Assembly (NCBI GenBank): GCA_900465685.1
Contig: UEGR01000014.1
Location: 253,080 to 317,079 of the forward strand
Direction of reading: 5' to 3'
DNA: 64,000 nucleotides
Source of the DNA: Hyphomicrobiales bacterium
GTDB lineage: Bacteria > Pseudomonadota > Alphaproteobacteria > Rhizobiales > Rhizobiaceae
Below, piece by piece: positions 34,761 to 44,083 of the stretch. The translations under genes and the position numbers were made by a program. The notes beneath the pieces are model-generated. The model was not told the DNA's origin. It saw nothing but the letters and a program-made list of their open reading frames with translations, and did no database searches. How positions within the stretch are numbered: the stretch's first letter is position 1; every line of letters starts with the position of its first letter.

Positions 34761-36821
34761 ATGTCCGTGTCTATGTCCGATCCGGTCCACCTGTCTATCG
34801 ATGACGGCATTGCGCTGATCACCATCGATAATCCGCCCGTCAACGTCACATCGCGTGCGGTGCGTGAAGGGCTGATGGCGGCGCTGGACGAGGCACAGGC
34901 GGCAGGTGTCGGACGGGTTGTACTGACTGGGGCGGGCAGGACTTTTGTGGCCGGGGCCGATGCGAAGGAATTTTCTGCGCCGCCGCAACCGCCGCATCTG
35001 CCAGATATTGTCAGCCGTATCGAGACCTTTCCGGTGCCGGTTGTTGCCGCCATCAACGGTGCGGCGCTCGGTGGCGGGTTGGAGCTGGCGCTGGCCTGCG
35101 CTGTGCGCATTGCAGCGCTGAACGCAACGGTTGGCTTGCCGGAAGTAACGCTCGGCGTGGTGCCGGGTGCTGGTGGCACGCAACGTCTGCCGCGACTGGT
35201 CGGGCTGGAGAATGCGCTGTCGCTGATCTCCGAAGGCAAGGTGATCGGTGCCGCTGAGGCGGAAAAGATCGGCCTTGTCGATGCTTTGGCCGACAATCCG
35301 GTGGAAGCAGCGCGGCGCTATTCCTGGCTGGAACGCCCGGCGACCGGCGCACTCCGTGGCCCTGTGCTCAACAACGCTGCAATCGAAGCGGCCCGCAAGC
35401 AGGTGGCAAAACGCAGCCCGAACCAGATTGCGCCGCAAAAGGCCATCGATCTGATCGAGGCGTCATGCACGCTGCCTTTGAATGACGGGCTGGAGCAGGA
35501 GCGCGCCGTCTTTCTGGAGTTGAAGTCCAGCGATCAGGCGGCCGCTTTGCGCCATGTCTTTTTCGCCGAGCGCGCAGCGATGGGACAGGGCAAGACTGGC
35601 GGTGCGGATATCACCTCCGCCGTGGTGGTTGGCGGCGGCACGATGGGGGCAGGCATAGCCTATGCGCTGGCCGGGCTTGGCATCGATGTAGCGCTGGTCG
35701 AGACCGATGAAGCAGGCGCGACGCGCGCCCGCGCCAATATCGCCAAGCTCTACGGCGAGGCGGTCGCGCGCGGAAAATCCACACCGGAAAAAGCCGAAGC
35801 GGATCAGGCTGCGCGGTTCAGTTTCCATGTCGGCTATGATGCATTGCCCGCAGCCGATATTGCGATTGAGGCGGTGTTTGAGGATATCGATGTCAAACGC
35901 GCAGTCTTTACGGCGCTCGATGCCGCCTTGCCGGAAACGACCATTCTGGCGACCAACACGTCCTATCTCGACATCAATCGTATCGCCGAAGTGGTGCGCA
36001 ATCCCGCCCGTTTTCTGGGGTTGCATTTCTTCAGCCCAGCCCATGTGATGAAGCTTCTGGAAGTGATCCGCGCGGATGACACCAGCCCGGAAACGCTCGC
36101 GACAGCCTTGCGCCTTGCCGGGCGGATGAAGAAAATCCCTGTATTGGCCGGTGTTTGCGACGGTTTCATCGGCAATCGCATTCTGACCCGCTATCGCCAG
36201 ACCTGCGATATCATGCTGATCGAAGGCGCGTTGCCCGCTCAGATTGATACCGCCATGCGCGGCTTTGGTATGGCGATGGGTCCATACGAGGTGCAAGACC
36301 TCTCTGGTCTCGACATTGCCTATGCCAACCGCAAACGTCTGGGCTGGAAGACCAAAGCGGGTTTTCGCTACATTCCCATTGCTGACCGCATCGTGGATGA
36401 GACGGGTCGCCTCGGTCGCAAGACCAATGCGGGCTGGTACGATTACGATGGCGGCAAGACGACGCCTTCGGCGGTGATCGACGCCATCATCATCGAAGAA
36501 TCAAAGCGCGCTGGCATTGAGCGCCGCGCATTCAGCGACGAGGAAATCGTTGCTCGCGCGACCACAGCGATGGTCGAGGAAGGCTTCCGCATTCTGGAAG
36601 AAGGTATTGCCGCACGTTCCGCTGATATCGATCTGGTGATGATCTACGGCTATGCATTCCCGCGCTGGCGCGGCGGGCCGATGCATTGGGCGGAGCATGT
36701 CGGCTTGCCGGAAATAGAGCGGCGCATCGCGGAATATGCGACCAAGGACCCGGCCTCATGGGGTGTGCCGAACCTGCTAGCGCAAGCTGTTGCCGAAGGC
36801 AAGCGGCCGGACGAGCTTTGA
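34761..36821 (+). CDS. Bifunctional enoyl-CoA hydratase/3-hydroxyacyl-CoA dehydrogenase
   Basis: A 686-residue fused beta-oxidation enzyme. The N-terminal crotonase part (about 1-190) has E108 (GGGLELAL) and E128 (LPEVTLG). The middle part has the NAD-binding GGGTMGAG (291-298) and the hydroxyacyl-CoA dehydrogenase HFFSPAHVMKLLE. The C-terminal 3HCDH domains follow. The length and domain order fit the short FadJ/peroxisomal multifunctional type. As the last gene of the bad/ali operon it likely carries pimeloyl-CoA through beta-oxidation to glutaryl-CoA and acetyl-CoA. Confidence 0.88.
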   Translation: MSVSMSDPVHLSIDDGIALITIDNPPVNVTSRAVREGLMAALDEAQAAGVGRVVLTGAGRTFVAGADAKEFSAPPQPPHLPDIVSRIETFPVPVVAAINGAALGGGLELALACAVRIAALNATVGLPEVTLGVVPGAGGTQRLPRLVGLENALSLISEGKVIGAAEAEKIGLVDALADNPVEAARRYSWLERPATGALRGPVLNNAAIEAARKQVAKRSPNQIAPQKAIDLIEASCTLPLNDGLEQERAVFLELKSSDQAAALRHVFFAERAAMGQGKTGGADITSAVVVGGGTMGAGIAYALAGLGIDVALVETDEAGATRARANIAKLYGEAVARGKSTPEKAEADQAARFSFHVGYDALPAADIAIEAVFEDIDVKRAVFTALDAALPETTILATNTSYLDINRIAEVVRNPARFLGLHFFSPAHVMKLLEVIRADDTSPETLATALRLAGRMKKIPVLAGVCDGFIGNRILTRYRQTCDIMLIEGALPAQIDTAMRGFGMAMGPYEVQDLSGLDIAYANRKRLGWKTKAGFRYIPIADRIVDETGRLGRKTNAGWYDYDGGKTTPSAVIDAIIIEESKRAGIERRAFSDEEIVARATTAMVEEGFRILEEGIAARSADIDLVMIYGYAFPRWRGGPMHWAEHVGLPEIERRIAEYATKDPASWGVPNLLAQAVAEGKRPDEL

Positions 36822-36843
36822 GGGCAAAATATGCCCTCAAAGC
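36815..36843. terminator. Bidirectional terminator-like hairpin after the hydratase/dehydrogenase gene
   Basis: Arms GCTTTGAGGGCA (36815-36826) and TGCCCTCAAAGC (36832-36843) form a perfect 12-bp stem with a 5-base loop. It includes the stop codon of the plus-strand gene and lies 13 bp from the stop of the convergent gene at 36857. No long T run is present. Confidence 0.65.
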
Positions 36844-36856
36844 ATAAGTGGAATGT

Positions 36857-37675
36857 TTAGCGTGCCAAACCTGCATCCTGCAGAAACTTGACCGACGGCA
36901 TGATCTTGCTTTTGTCGCGCAGTTCGAGGATCAGGCGCGGATTGCTTTCGAGCTCAGCCAAAGCTGCGAAAACGCCATGCCAGCGGATGGTGCCTTCACC
37001 GATGCCCCAATGGCGATCGGCATGGCCATCCGCATCCTGCAGATGGACGTGCTGCAGGCGATTGTCCGCACGGCGGATAAAGTAATCGACCGGATGCGCG
37101 CCAAGCGAGCCATAGGCGAAATGGGCATGGCCGGTATCGACTGAAACCGCGACCGATGGTGACTGGAAGCTGTCTGCGAGCAGGCAGCGCGCGTCGGTGT
37201 CGATATCCTCGATATTCTCGATCACCAGCGTGCAGCCGATTTCCTCGGCACGCTTGACGACCGGCGCCAGCGTTTCATGGGCATAATCCACGATCTGCGG
37301 GCCGCTTTCCGGGAAGTTGTCGATATTGTTATAAGTCCAGAAATTGTAAGGGCTGTGAATCACCATCTGCGTTGCGCCGATGAATTCACAGACCTCCAGT
37401 CCCTGAAGATAACGCTCAGTGACGATCTTGCGAATGTCTTCGTCCTGATTGGAGAAGTTGAGACCCCAGAATGGACCGTGGATGCCAAGGCGGCCCTTGT
37501 AACCGTCGAGCAAGGTCTTGATGCGGCTTGCTGGTGTCTTCCAGTCGGCTTTCAGGAGAGCAACATGGACAAAATCCTGTATCTCCAGATCGCGGTTTTC
37601 CGACAGGATGAAATCGAGATTTTCTTCGAGATAGGACAGCGGGACGGCTGCGCCGAGAAGCGGCAGGTCGGACAT
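36857..37675 (-). CDS. TIM-barrel sugar phosphate isomerase/epimerase-like protein
   Basis: A 272-residue protein of the xylose-isomerase-like/AP endonuclease 2 TIM-barrel family, with a metal-binding pattern spread over the barrel: VIENIED, SVDTGHAHF, HVHLQDADGHADRHWGIGEGTI. These proteins isomerise or epimerise sugars or hydrolyse sugar derivatives. ATG at 37675 has AGGAAA upstream; the longer frame to 37705 is less likely. It is the last gene of the minus-strand operon containing a glycerophosphodiesterase and an ABC importer, so it probably acts on a released sugar or polyol. Substrate unknown. Confidence 0.75.
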   Translation of the reverse strand: MSDLPLLGAAVPLSYLEENLDFILSENRDLEIQDFVHVALLKADWKTPASRIKTLLDGYKGRLGIHGPFWGLNFSNQDEDIRKIVTERYLQGLEVCEFIGATQMVIHSPYNFWTYNNIDNFPESGPQIVDYAHETLAPVVKRAEEIGCTLVIENIEDIDTDARCLLADSFQSPSVAVSVDTGHAHFAYGSLGAHPVDYFIRRADNRLQHVHLQDADGHADRHWGIGEGTIRWHGVFAALAELESNPRLILELRDKSKIMPSVKFLQDAGLAR

Positions 37676-37774
37676 AATCAATTTCCTGGATTGACCGGAA
37701 GCCATAAGGATAGAGCGGTTCTGCCTCGCCTCCGGATTGATGTGCAGGCAGAACCCTCGTTCAGGGGATATGTG

Positions 37775-38542
37775 TCAGGCTGCGGCTTCAGCCAGTGCCA
37801 GACGCGATGCGATCGCCAGATCAGGATTGTCGGAGGTGATGTAGGCAACGTCACGCTCAATCCAGCGGTCGATCAGTGCGCGATTATTGAGCGTCCAGAC
37901 ACCAAGGCGATCCTTGGGGAACAGCGACGTGATGCGGTCGAATTCGGATTCGAACAATTCGTGGTGCACGCCCACATAACGGACCAGAGGTTCGACGCTG
38001 CGGAAGAAGGTTTCCAGTCCGCCATTGCGCTCCACCCATTGTGCGTTGAGCGAGATCAGACGGTCAATTTCCGGCGCGATTTTCGCGCAATGTTCAACCA
38101 CGCTGCGGTCGAAGGAATGCAGCACAACATGATCACCAATATTGCGGGCGCGGATGATTTCCACGGCCTTTTCCACGAGGCCATCATAGGGCTTGCCGTC
38201 GGCGCCGGACTTGAGTTCGACATAGAGAAGCACGTCCGGCCGCTCGGCGAAGACATCGAGCACTTCCTCAAAGGTGGGGATGTGATCGGCGGTAACAGTG
38301 CCCTGTTCGTCTTTCAGCCGTATCGCAAGGCGACCGGCATCATCGAGCGCGCGAACGTCACCGGAGCCGGTGGTGGTACGGTCAAGCGATGCGTCGTGGA
38401 TGACGAGAATTAGCCCGGCATCGGTCAGGTGAAGATCGAACTCCACGCTATCGATGTCGAGCTCCAGAACATTGCGAAAGCCGGTGAGCGAGTTTTCCGC
38501 CCAAAGGTTACGAGCGCCGCGATGGGCCATGATCTTTTTCAT
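37775..38542 (-). CDS. Glycerophosphodiester phosphodiesterase
   Basis: A 255-residue TIM-barrel phosphodiesterase, probably cytoplasmic since no signal peptide is visible. Active-site features of the GDPD family are present: H7-R8 (AHRGARN), E16, E34 and D36 (VEFDLHLT) and H49-D50 (VIHDASLDRTT), plus LYVELKS. It hydrolyses glycerophosphodiesters to glycerol 3-phosphate and an alcohol. It lies 11 bp downstream of a DppC-like permease, which suggests that the importer brings in its substrate. UgpQ is the nearest functional analogue. Confidence 0.88.
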   Translation of the reverse strand: MKKIMAHRGARNLWAENSLTGFRNVLELDIDSVEFDLHLTDAGLILVIHDASLDRTTTGSGDVRALDDAGRLAIRLKDEQGTVTADHIPTFEEVLDVFAERPDVLLYVELKSGADGKPYDGLVEKAVEIIRARNIGDHVVLHSFDRSVVEHCAKIAPEIDRLISLNAQWVERNGGLETFFRSVEPLVRYVGVHHELFESEFDRITSLFPKDRLGVWTLNNRALIDRWIERDVAYITSDNPDLAIASRLALAEAAA

Positions 38543-38553
38543 GTCTTATGTCC

Positions 38554-39429
38554 TTACTGAACGGTCGGGTCGAGCTTGTCGCGAAGCCAGTCACCCAGAA
38601 GCGAAATGGAGAGGGTGGTCAGAACGATCACCAGTGCCGGAGCCAGCATTATCCACGGCGCACGTGTCAGATATTCGCGCGCGAACCCAACCATATTGCC
38701 AAGCGACGATTCTGGCGGCTGAACGCCGAGACCAAGAAAGGAAAGACCGGATTCCATCAGGATGATTTCCGGGAATGCCAGCGTCATCGAGACGATCAGC
38801 GTCGAGGCGACATTGGGCAGGATATGACGGAAATAGACACGGAATGGTGTTGCGCCGAGCTGCACCACAGCGCTGGCATAGCCTTGCGCCCCGGCGGAAA
38901 TGGCAAGGCCGCGTGCGATACGGGCGTAACGCTCCCAGCCGTAAAAACCCATCAGGCCGATCAGCAGCGGCATGGAATTGCCGAAGAAAGCGAGCACCGC
39001 AAGCGCCAGCACCATGAAAGGCAGGGCGGCCTGAAAGTCGGCCAGCATCAATACAATGTGCTCGACCCAGCCGCGAAAGCGGGCGGCCAGAAATCCCAGC
39101 AAGGTGCCGAAGACCGCTGATAGGATCGTCGCGCCAAAGGCAATCACCAGCGAGACGCGGATCGACTGGATCAGGCGCGAATAAACATCGCGGCCCAACT
39201 CATCTGTGCCGAGCCAGTGTCCGGGTGATCCCACCGGGACAAGCCGCGCCATCAGGTCCATCTTGGTGATGGAGTAGGGTCGCAGATAGTCGGCAAAGAT
39301 CACAACGAACAGCATCAGCGCAAGCCAGAAACAGGCAAAGGCGACGCTCATTGGCATGGTGGTGCGCAGGCGCGTGATGAGCGCGGGCGCCTTGACGGCT
39401 GCGGTGGGGGAAAGAGCGGTGTCGGTCAT
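38554..39429 (-). CDS. Peptide/opine-type ABC transporter permease, DppC type
   Basis: A 291-residue inner-membrane protein with six membrane segments and the OppC/DppC family N-terminal region, PVGSPGHWLGTDELGRDVYSR, and the EAA-like loop. ATG at 39429 has GAGGTGG before it; the extension to 39492 overlaps the partner permease. It pairs with the permease at 39440-40366. It belongs to the operon of the binding protein at 42455 and two ATPases. Confidence 0.88.
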   Translation of the reverse strand: MTDTALSPTAAVKAPALITRLRTTMPMSVAFACFWLALMLFVVIFADYLRPYSITKMDLMARLVPVGSPGHWLGTDELGRDVYSRLIQSIRVSLVIAFGATILSAVFGTLLGFLAARFRGWVEHIVLMLADFQAALPFMVLALAVLAFFGNSMPLLIGLMGFYGWERYARIARGLAISAGAQGYASAVVQLGATPFRVYFRHILPNVASTLIVSMTLAFPEIILMESGLSFLGLGVQPPESSLGNMVGFAREYLTRAPWIMLAPALVIVLTTLSISLLGDWLRDKLDPTVQ

Positions 39430-39439
39430 TGCGTCCACC

Positions 39440-40366
39440 TCAATGCGCGGCTTTGGTGCGCAGGCGCGGGTCGAGAACGCCGTAGAGCACATCGACCACG
39501 AGATTGGAGATCACCATGCAGCTTGCGATAATCAACAGCAGGCACTGCACCACGGCGAGGTCGCGATTGGCGACAGACACCACCAGAAGGCGGCCAATGC
39601 CGGGCCACGAGAAGATGGTTTCGACAACCACAGCCCCGGCGATCAGTGCGCCGACCATGAAGCCGACGATGGTGACAATCGGTACGGAGGCGTTGGGCAG
39701 AGCGTGTTTCCACACCACATCGTTCCAGCTGATCCCCTTGGCCGATGCCGTGCGGATATAAGGCTGCCCCAGCACTTCGATCATGGCCGAGCGTGAGAAG
39801 CGCGCCAGAACCGCCGTGCCGCCAATAGCAATGGTGAGGGTCGGCAGAATGCCGTGAATCCATGTATCGCTGCCGCCGGATGGCAAGACACCTAGTTGCA
39901 CCGAGAAGATCAGCACCAGCACCAGGCCGAGTACGAAAGACGGCACGGTGAAGCCGAGGATCGACAGGGTGATGACGCCACGGTCGGCGATGCCCTGACG
40001 GTGCAGTGCGGCATAGACGCCTGCCGGAATGCCGAGGCAAAGTTTGATGATAAGCGCTGGAATGGTGATCTGGAGCGTGGCGGGCACACGTTGCAGCACC
40101 AGATCGATAGCCGGTGCCTTGTCGCGCATCGAGATGCCGAAATCGAAGCTCAATATGCCCTTGAGATAGGACAGATATTGCAGCCAGATCGGGTCGTCGA
40201 GGCCCCAGGCCTTGCGGAAGGCATCGATGGATTCCTGCGGTGCATCGGGGCCGAGCATGATCTGTGCCGGGTCACCGGACATGCGCAGCACCACGAAGGC
40301 AAAGGTCATCACCAGAAAGACGGTGATCAGCGCGCGGAAAAGACGGGACGCTATGAAGGTAAGCAT
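39440..40366 (-). CDS. Peptide/opine-type ABC transporter permease, DppB type
   Basis: A 308-residue inner-membrane protein with six membrane segments. The OppB/DppB signature GDPAQIMLGPDAPQE follows the first membrane segment, and PNASVPIVTIVG marks the EAA loop region. The frame extends 57 codons upstream into the ATPase gene, but ATG at 40366 gives the normal MLTFIASRLF N-terminus. It forms a heterodimer with the DppC-like protein. Confidence 0.88.
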   Translation of the reverse strand: MLTFIASRLFRALITVFLVMTFAFVVLRMSGDPAQIMLGPDAPQESIDAFRKAWGLDDPIWLQYLSYLKGILSFDFGISMRDKAPAIDLVLQRVPATLQITIPALIIKLCLGIPAGVYAALHRQGIADRGVITLSILGFTVPSFVLGLVLVLIFSVQLGVLPSGGSDTWIHGILPTLTIAIGGTAVLARFSRSAMIEVLGQPYIRTASAKGISWNDVVWKHALPNASVPIVTIVGFMVGALIAGAVVVETIFSWPGIGRLLVVSVANRDLAVVQCLLLIIASCMVISNLVVDVLYGVLDPRLRTKAAH

Positions 40367-40373
40367 GGGTGCC

Positions 40374-41348
40374 TCACGCAGCGCTTTTCGCCGGCTCAAC
40401 GAAGTGACAAGCCGTGCGCCGGTCAAAGCCGGTTGTTTCCAGATCGGGCATCGTCGTCGGGCATTGAAAGCCCGCCACCGGACACCGGGGGTGAAACACG
40501 CAACCGCTTGGGCGGTTTGCGGGGTTTGGCGGTTCACCCTTGAGGATCATGCGCTGGTTGAATTTTTTGCCCGGTACGGGAACCGAAGACACCAATGCCT
40601 TGGTATAGGGGTGCTGGGGCGTTTCGAAGATCACGCCGGAGCTTGCCTCTTCGACGATCTTGCCGAGATACATGACGGCGACGCGGTCGCAGATGTTGCG
40701 CACAACTTTCAGATCGTGGCTGATGAACACCATGGCGATGCCATGTTTCTCCTGAAGATCGCGCAGGAGATTGACCACCTGCGCCTGAATCGAAACATCG
40801 AGCGCAGAAACCGGTTCGTCGCAGACCAGCAGCCTTGGGCTGGTTGCAAGGGCGCGGGCGATGATGACGCGCTGGCGCTGGCCGCCGGACAATTCATGCG
40901 GATAGCGCTCGCCCTGATCGCGGCGCAGCCCGACAGATTGCATCAGTTCGCTGACACGTTCCTTCAGTTCCGCGCCGGAAGCTAGCCCATGAATTTGCAG
41001 GGGCTCGCCGATCTGTGCCGCAATCGGCAGACGGCGATCCAGCGCCGCCAGCGGGTCCTGAAAGACGAGCTGCATCTGGGCCCGCAGCTTGCGCCAGCCG
41101 GCGGTGTGGCGGCGCGGCAGTGGCTTGCCGTCGAACAGAACCTCGCCTTCGGTGGCGTCGTCAATGCCGAGCAGCATGCGTCCGAGCGTGGACTTGCCGC
41201 AGCCGGATTCACCGACGATGCCAAGCGTCTCGCCGGGCTGAACGCGTAGGCTGACGCCATCCACGGCCTTGACCGGATCGGCTTTCTTGAACAGCCCGTC
41301 GCTGCGGTAAACCCGTACCAGATTGTTTGCTTCGAGCAGGAAACTCAT
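40374..41348 (-). CDS. Peptide/opine-type ABC transporter ATP-binding protein, DppF type
   Basis: A 324-residue ATPase with Walker [10 protein letters not shown] (46-54), signature LSGGQRQR, Walker [13 protein letters not shown] and the C-terminal oligopeptide-transporter region with conserved cysteines ([18 protein letters not shown]). It starts at 41348, overlapping the stop of the DppD-like gene by ATGA, so the two ATPases are made in a coupled way. Confidence 0.9.
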   Translation of the reverse strand: MSFLLEANNLVRVYRSDGLFKKADPVKAVDGVSLRVQPGETLGIVGESGCGKSTLGRMLLGIDDATEGEVLFDGKPLPRRHTAGWRKLRAQMQLVFQDPLAALDRRLPIAAQIGEPLQIHGLASGAELKERVSELMQSVGLRRDQGERYPHELSGGQRQRVIIARALATSPRLLVCDEPVSALDVSIQAQVVNLLRDLQEKHGIAMVFISHDLKVVRNICDRVAVMYLGKIVEEASSGVIFETPQHPYTKALVSSVPVPGKKFNQRMILKGEPPNPANRPSGCVFHPRCPVAGFQCPTTMPDLETTGFDRRTACHFVEPAKSAA

Positions 41349-42349
41349 GCCAGAGCGCCTTCTGTCGGGATTGTGCGGCTGTGATAGAGGTGTGATGCCG
41401 CGCTTTCCGCATGGGGGTGGAAACAGGCGACCTTCTGGCCGTTTCGCATCAGAAGATCGGGCATCGCTGTTGTGCATGTTTCGCTAACTTGCGCGCAGCG
41501 CGGTGCGAATGCGCAGCCTGTCGGCAGATTGCGCGGATCGGGTACGGTGCCGGGAATGGCGCGAAGGCGCTCGCGCCCGCCATCAAGGCGCGGGATGGCT
41601 TCGAACAATCCGCGCGTATAGGGATGCTGCGGTCGGTCGAACAGCTCGACCGTCGTTCCGCTTTCAACGATACGCCCGGCATACATGACACAAACGCGTT
41701 CGCATATCTGGCTGACCGCGCCGAGATCGTGGCTGATGAATACCACTGCCATACCGGTTTCGCGGCGAATCTGGTCCAGAAGATCGAGAATTTGCGCCTG
41801 AATGGTTACATCAAGGGCGGTGGTGGGTTCGTCGGCGATGAGGACGTCAGGCTGACCGGCGAGCGCGATGGCGATCATCAGGCGCTGGCACTGGCCGCCG
41901 GAAAACTCATGCGGATAGAGATTGAAACGACGCGCTGCATCGGGGATGCCGACGCGTTCCATCAACTGAATGGCTTCGCTGCGCGCGGCCTTGTCTTTCA
42001 GGCCGCGATGCAACGACAGCGATTCAACGATCTGATGGCCGACTTTCTTGACCGGATTGAGCGACGAACTCGGATCCTGAAAGATCATGGCGATACGCCC
42101 GCCGCGGACGCTTTCCTTGACGGAGCGGGCGGAGCCGACCAGCTCCTGACCGTCAACCTTGACCGAGCCTGACACGGAAGCCTTGCCGGGGAGAAGCCCA
42201 AGGGCTGCAAGCCAGGTTACCGATTTTCCGCAGCCGGATTCACCGACGAGGCCCAGCGTTTCACCGCGGCTCACGTCGAGATCGATTCCGTGCAGAACCT
42301 GTACGCCGCTGAAAGAGACCTTCAAGTCCCGGATGGAGACGAATGCCAC
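41345..42349 (-). CDS. Peptide/opine-type ABC transporter ATP-binding protein, DppD type
   Basis: A 334-residue ATPase with Walker A GESGCGKS (36-43), a slightly unusual signature FSGGQCQR, Walker B VLIADEPTTALD and the C-terminal oligopeptide-transporter cysteines (GCAFAPRC). It comes 105 bp after the binding-protein gene, beyond a hairpin, and overlaps the next ATPase by 4 bp. Confidence 0.9.
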   Translation of the reverse strand: MAFVSIRDLKVSFSGVQVLHGIDLDVSRGETLGLVGESGCGKSVTWLAALGLLPGKASVSGSVKVDGQELVGSARSVKESVRGGRIAMIFQDPSSSLNPVKKVGHQIVESLSLHRGLKDKAARSEAIQLMERVGIPDAARRFNLYPHEFSGGQCQRLMIAIALAGQPDVLIADEPTTALDVTIQAQILDLLDQIRRETGMAVVFISHDLGAVSQICERVCVMYAGRIVESGTTVELFDRPQHPYTRGLFEAIPRLDGGRERLRAIPGTVPDPRNLPTGCAFAPRCAQVSETCTTAMPDLLMRNGQKVACFHPHAESAASHLYHSRTIPTEGALA

Positions 42350-42416
42350 GGTCGTCCCTTTCTGTCGGTCAATCGCGGTCTTTTGCGATTATCGATGCAA
42401 TTTCATGGAGAATGAG

Positions 42417-42444
42417 AAGGCTGGCATTGTGAAATGCCAGCCTT
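42417..42444 (-). terminator. Perfect hairpin between the binding-protein gene and the ATPase genes
   Basis: AAGGCTGGCATT (42417-42428) and AATGCCAGCCTT (42433-42444) form a perfect 12-bp stem with loop GTGA, 10 bp after the binding-protein stop. On the minus strand only CTTCTCATTC follows, so it may act as a partial terminator or 3' stabiliser, giving more binding protein than membrane components. Confidence 0.7.
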
Positions 42445-42454
42445 GGTCTGTGGA

Positions 42455-44083
42455 TCAGACGTTCCAGTTGCTGGAACGGAAATCCATGGCGAATGCCGGC
42501 GCGGCCTTCCAGTTCAGTTCCTTCTTCATGCCGGTGAAGACGGCATTCTGATGCAGGATGTTGTAGACCGGATCTTCGCGCTCGCAGATTTCCAGCATGC
42601 GCTTGATGGCCTTCTTGCGCTGGTCGTGGTCGGTGGATGTTTCCATGATGACCGACAGTTTGTTGACCTCGTCGTTCGACCAGTCCTTCTTCTGCTGCGC
42701 TTCGCCATTCGGGCCGAACTGGACCACCAGCGGCGTGATCGGATCGTTGATGTTGTTGGATGCCGACCAGTCGCGAACGCCCTTGACGCCTTCCGGATCG
42801 TGGATCTGGGCCCAGTTTTCCTTCATCTCGATTTCGACATTCAGGCCGACCTGCTTCCACATTTCCACCAGAACCTGCGCCGTCGGCGTCTGATTGGTGT
42901 AGTAGTTGTTCAGCAGGCGGTAAGGGATAGCATCGCCCTTGTAATTGGCCTGCTTGAGAAGATCACGCGCCAGTTCAGGATCGAATTTCGGCGGCTGCCA
43001 GTCGTCAATGAACATGTCGGAAGTGCGGAAGCTTTCAAACTGCATGCCAGCCGGTACAACCGTCTGACCGGCCCACAGCGCATCCACAATCGCCTGACGG
43101 TCGATCGAATGGGTCATGGCGCGGCGCACCAGCGGATTGCGCAGGATTTCGTTCTGTGTGTTGAAAACGGTTGTGCGGTGGTTCCAGATGGTCGAGCTCT
43201 GGATTTCGAGACCCGGATTGGCGGTCACGGTGCCGATCTGGTCTGGCGGCAGATCGCAGGCAAAGTCGTACTGGCCGGAGATGAGGCCGTTCACGCGGCT
43301 TGCAACTTCCGGCACTTCGACGAAGCGGATCTGCTGCAGCGGCGGCTGGCCGCCCCAATATTCGTCATGGGCTTCGAGAATGAGTTCTACGTCCGGCTTG
43401 TAGCTGGCAACCTTGTAGGGTCCGGTCGTGACCGGCTTGCGCGCCCATTCGGCATAAGACTTGGCTTCATCCCAGGCGCGCTTATTGGCGATCTGCGAGC
43501 CAAAGGCATAAAGGCGGCCCTCAAGCGTGACGTCCGGCGTCGCATTGTGGAAGCGGACGGTATATTTATCGACAGCTTCGACGCCGCGCAGCGCGGGCCA
43601 GAGACGGCGCGAAACACCGGGAATGGCGGCAGGCAGTTCTTTTTCCGTCTGCGGCTTGAAATTCGCTTCATAAAGCGTCTTGCCGCCAGCAGGCTCGGTG
43701 CCGGCAAACAGGCGCTCGTCGGAGAAAGAGAAAACCACGTCTTCGGCGGTCAGTTCATCGCCATTGTGGAACTTCACGCCCTGACGCAGCTTCAGTTCGA
43801 TGGTCTTGTCGTCGAGACGCTTCCATTCGGTGGCGAGGCCCGGAACAGGACCCTGATTGCCCATCCAGTCACGCAGAATCAGGCCTTCCCAAAGGTTCGG
43901 GAAGAAAACGCGCTCACCGACATTCGACTGTTCGTTCCAGATGTCGAGCGTGTTGTTGTTGGTGATCTTCTGAACGGCGACGGTGACCGAGCGGCGCTGA
44001 TTGGCGCGGACAATCCCCGGCATGATGAACGTGCCAGCGGCAGCGCCCATGAGGCCCAAAGCGTGACGACGGTTGATAAGCAT
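42455..44083 (-). CDS. ABC transporter substrate-binding protein, family 5 (peptide/opine type)
   Basis: A 542-residue periplasmic binding protein. The N-terminus has a twin-arginine-like signal (NRRHALGLMGAAAGTF, cleavage near VRA). The mature part shows the SBP_bac_5 features WEGLILRDW, LRQGVKFHNGDELTAEDVVFS and RRAMTHSIDRQAI. Family members bind peptides, nickel, opines or glycosides; the ligand cannot be read here. It leads the operon with two ATPases, two permeases, a glycerophosphodiesterase and an epimerase-like protein, so a phosphodiester-containing or glycosidic ligand is a reasonable guess. Confidence 0.88.
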   Translation of the reverse strand: MLINRRHALGLMGAAAGTFIMPGIVRANQRRSVTVAVQKITNNNTLDIWNEQSNVGERVFFPNLWEGLILRDWMGNQGPVPGLATEWKRLDDKTIELKLRQGVKFHNGDELTAEDVVFSFSDERLFAGTEPAGGKTLYEANFKPQTEKELPAAIPGVSRRLWPALRGVEAVDKYTVRFHNATPDVTLEGRLYAFGSQIANKRAWDEAKSYAEWARKPVTTGPYKVASYKPDVELILEAHDEYWGGQPPLQQIRFVEVPEVASRVNGLISGQYDFACDLPPDQIGTVTANPGLEIQSSTIWNHRTTVFNTQNEILRNPLVRRAMTHSIDRQAIVDALWAGQTVVPAGMQFESFRTSDMFIDDWQPPKFDPELARDLLKQANYKGDAIPYRLLNNYYTNQTPTAQVLVEMWKQVGLNVEIEMKENWAQIHDPEGVKGVRDWSASNNINDPITPLVVQFGPNGEAQQKKDWSNDEVNKLSVIMETSTDHDQRKKAIKRMLEICEREDPVYNILHQNAVFTGMKKELNWKAAPAFAMDFRSSNWNV

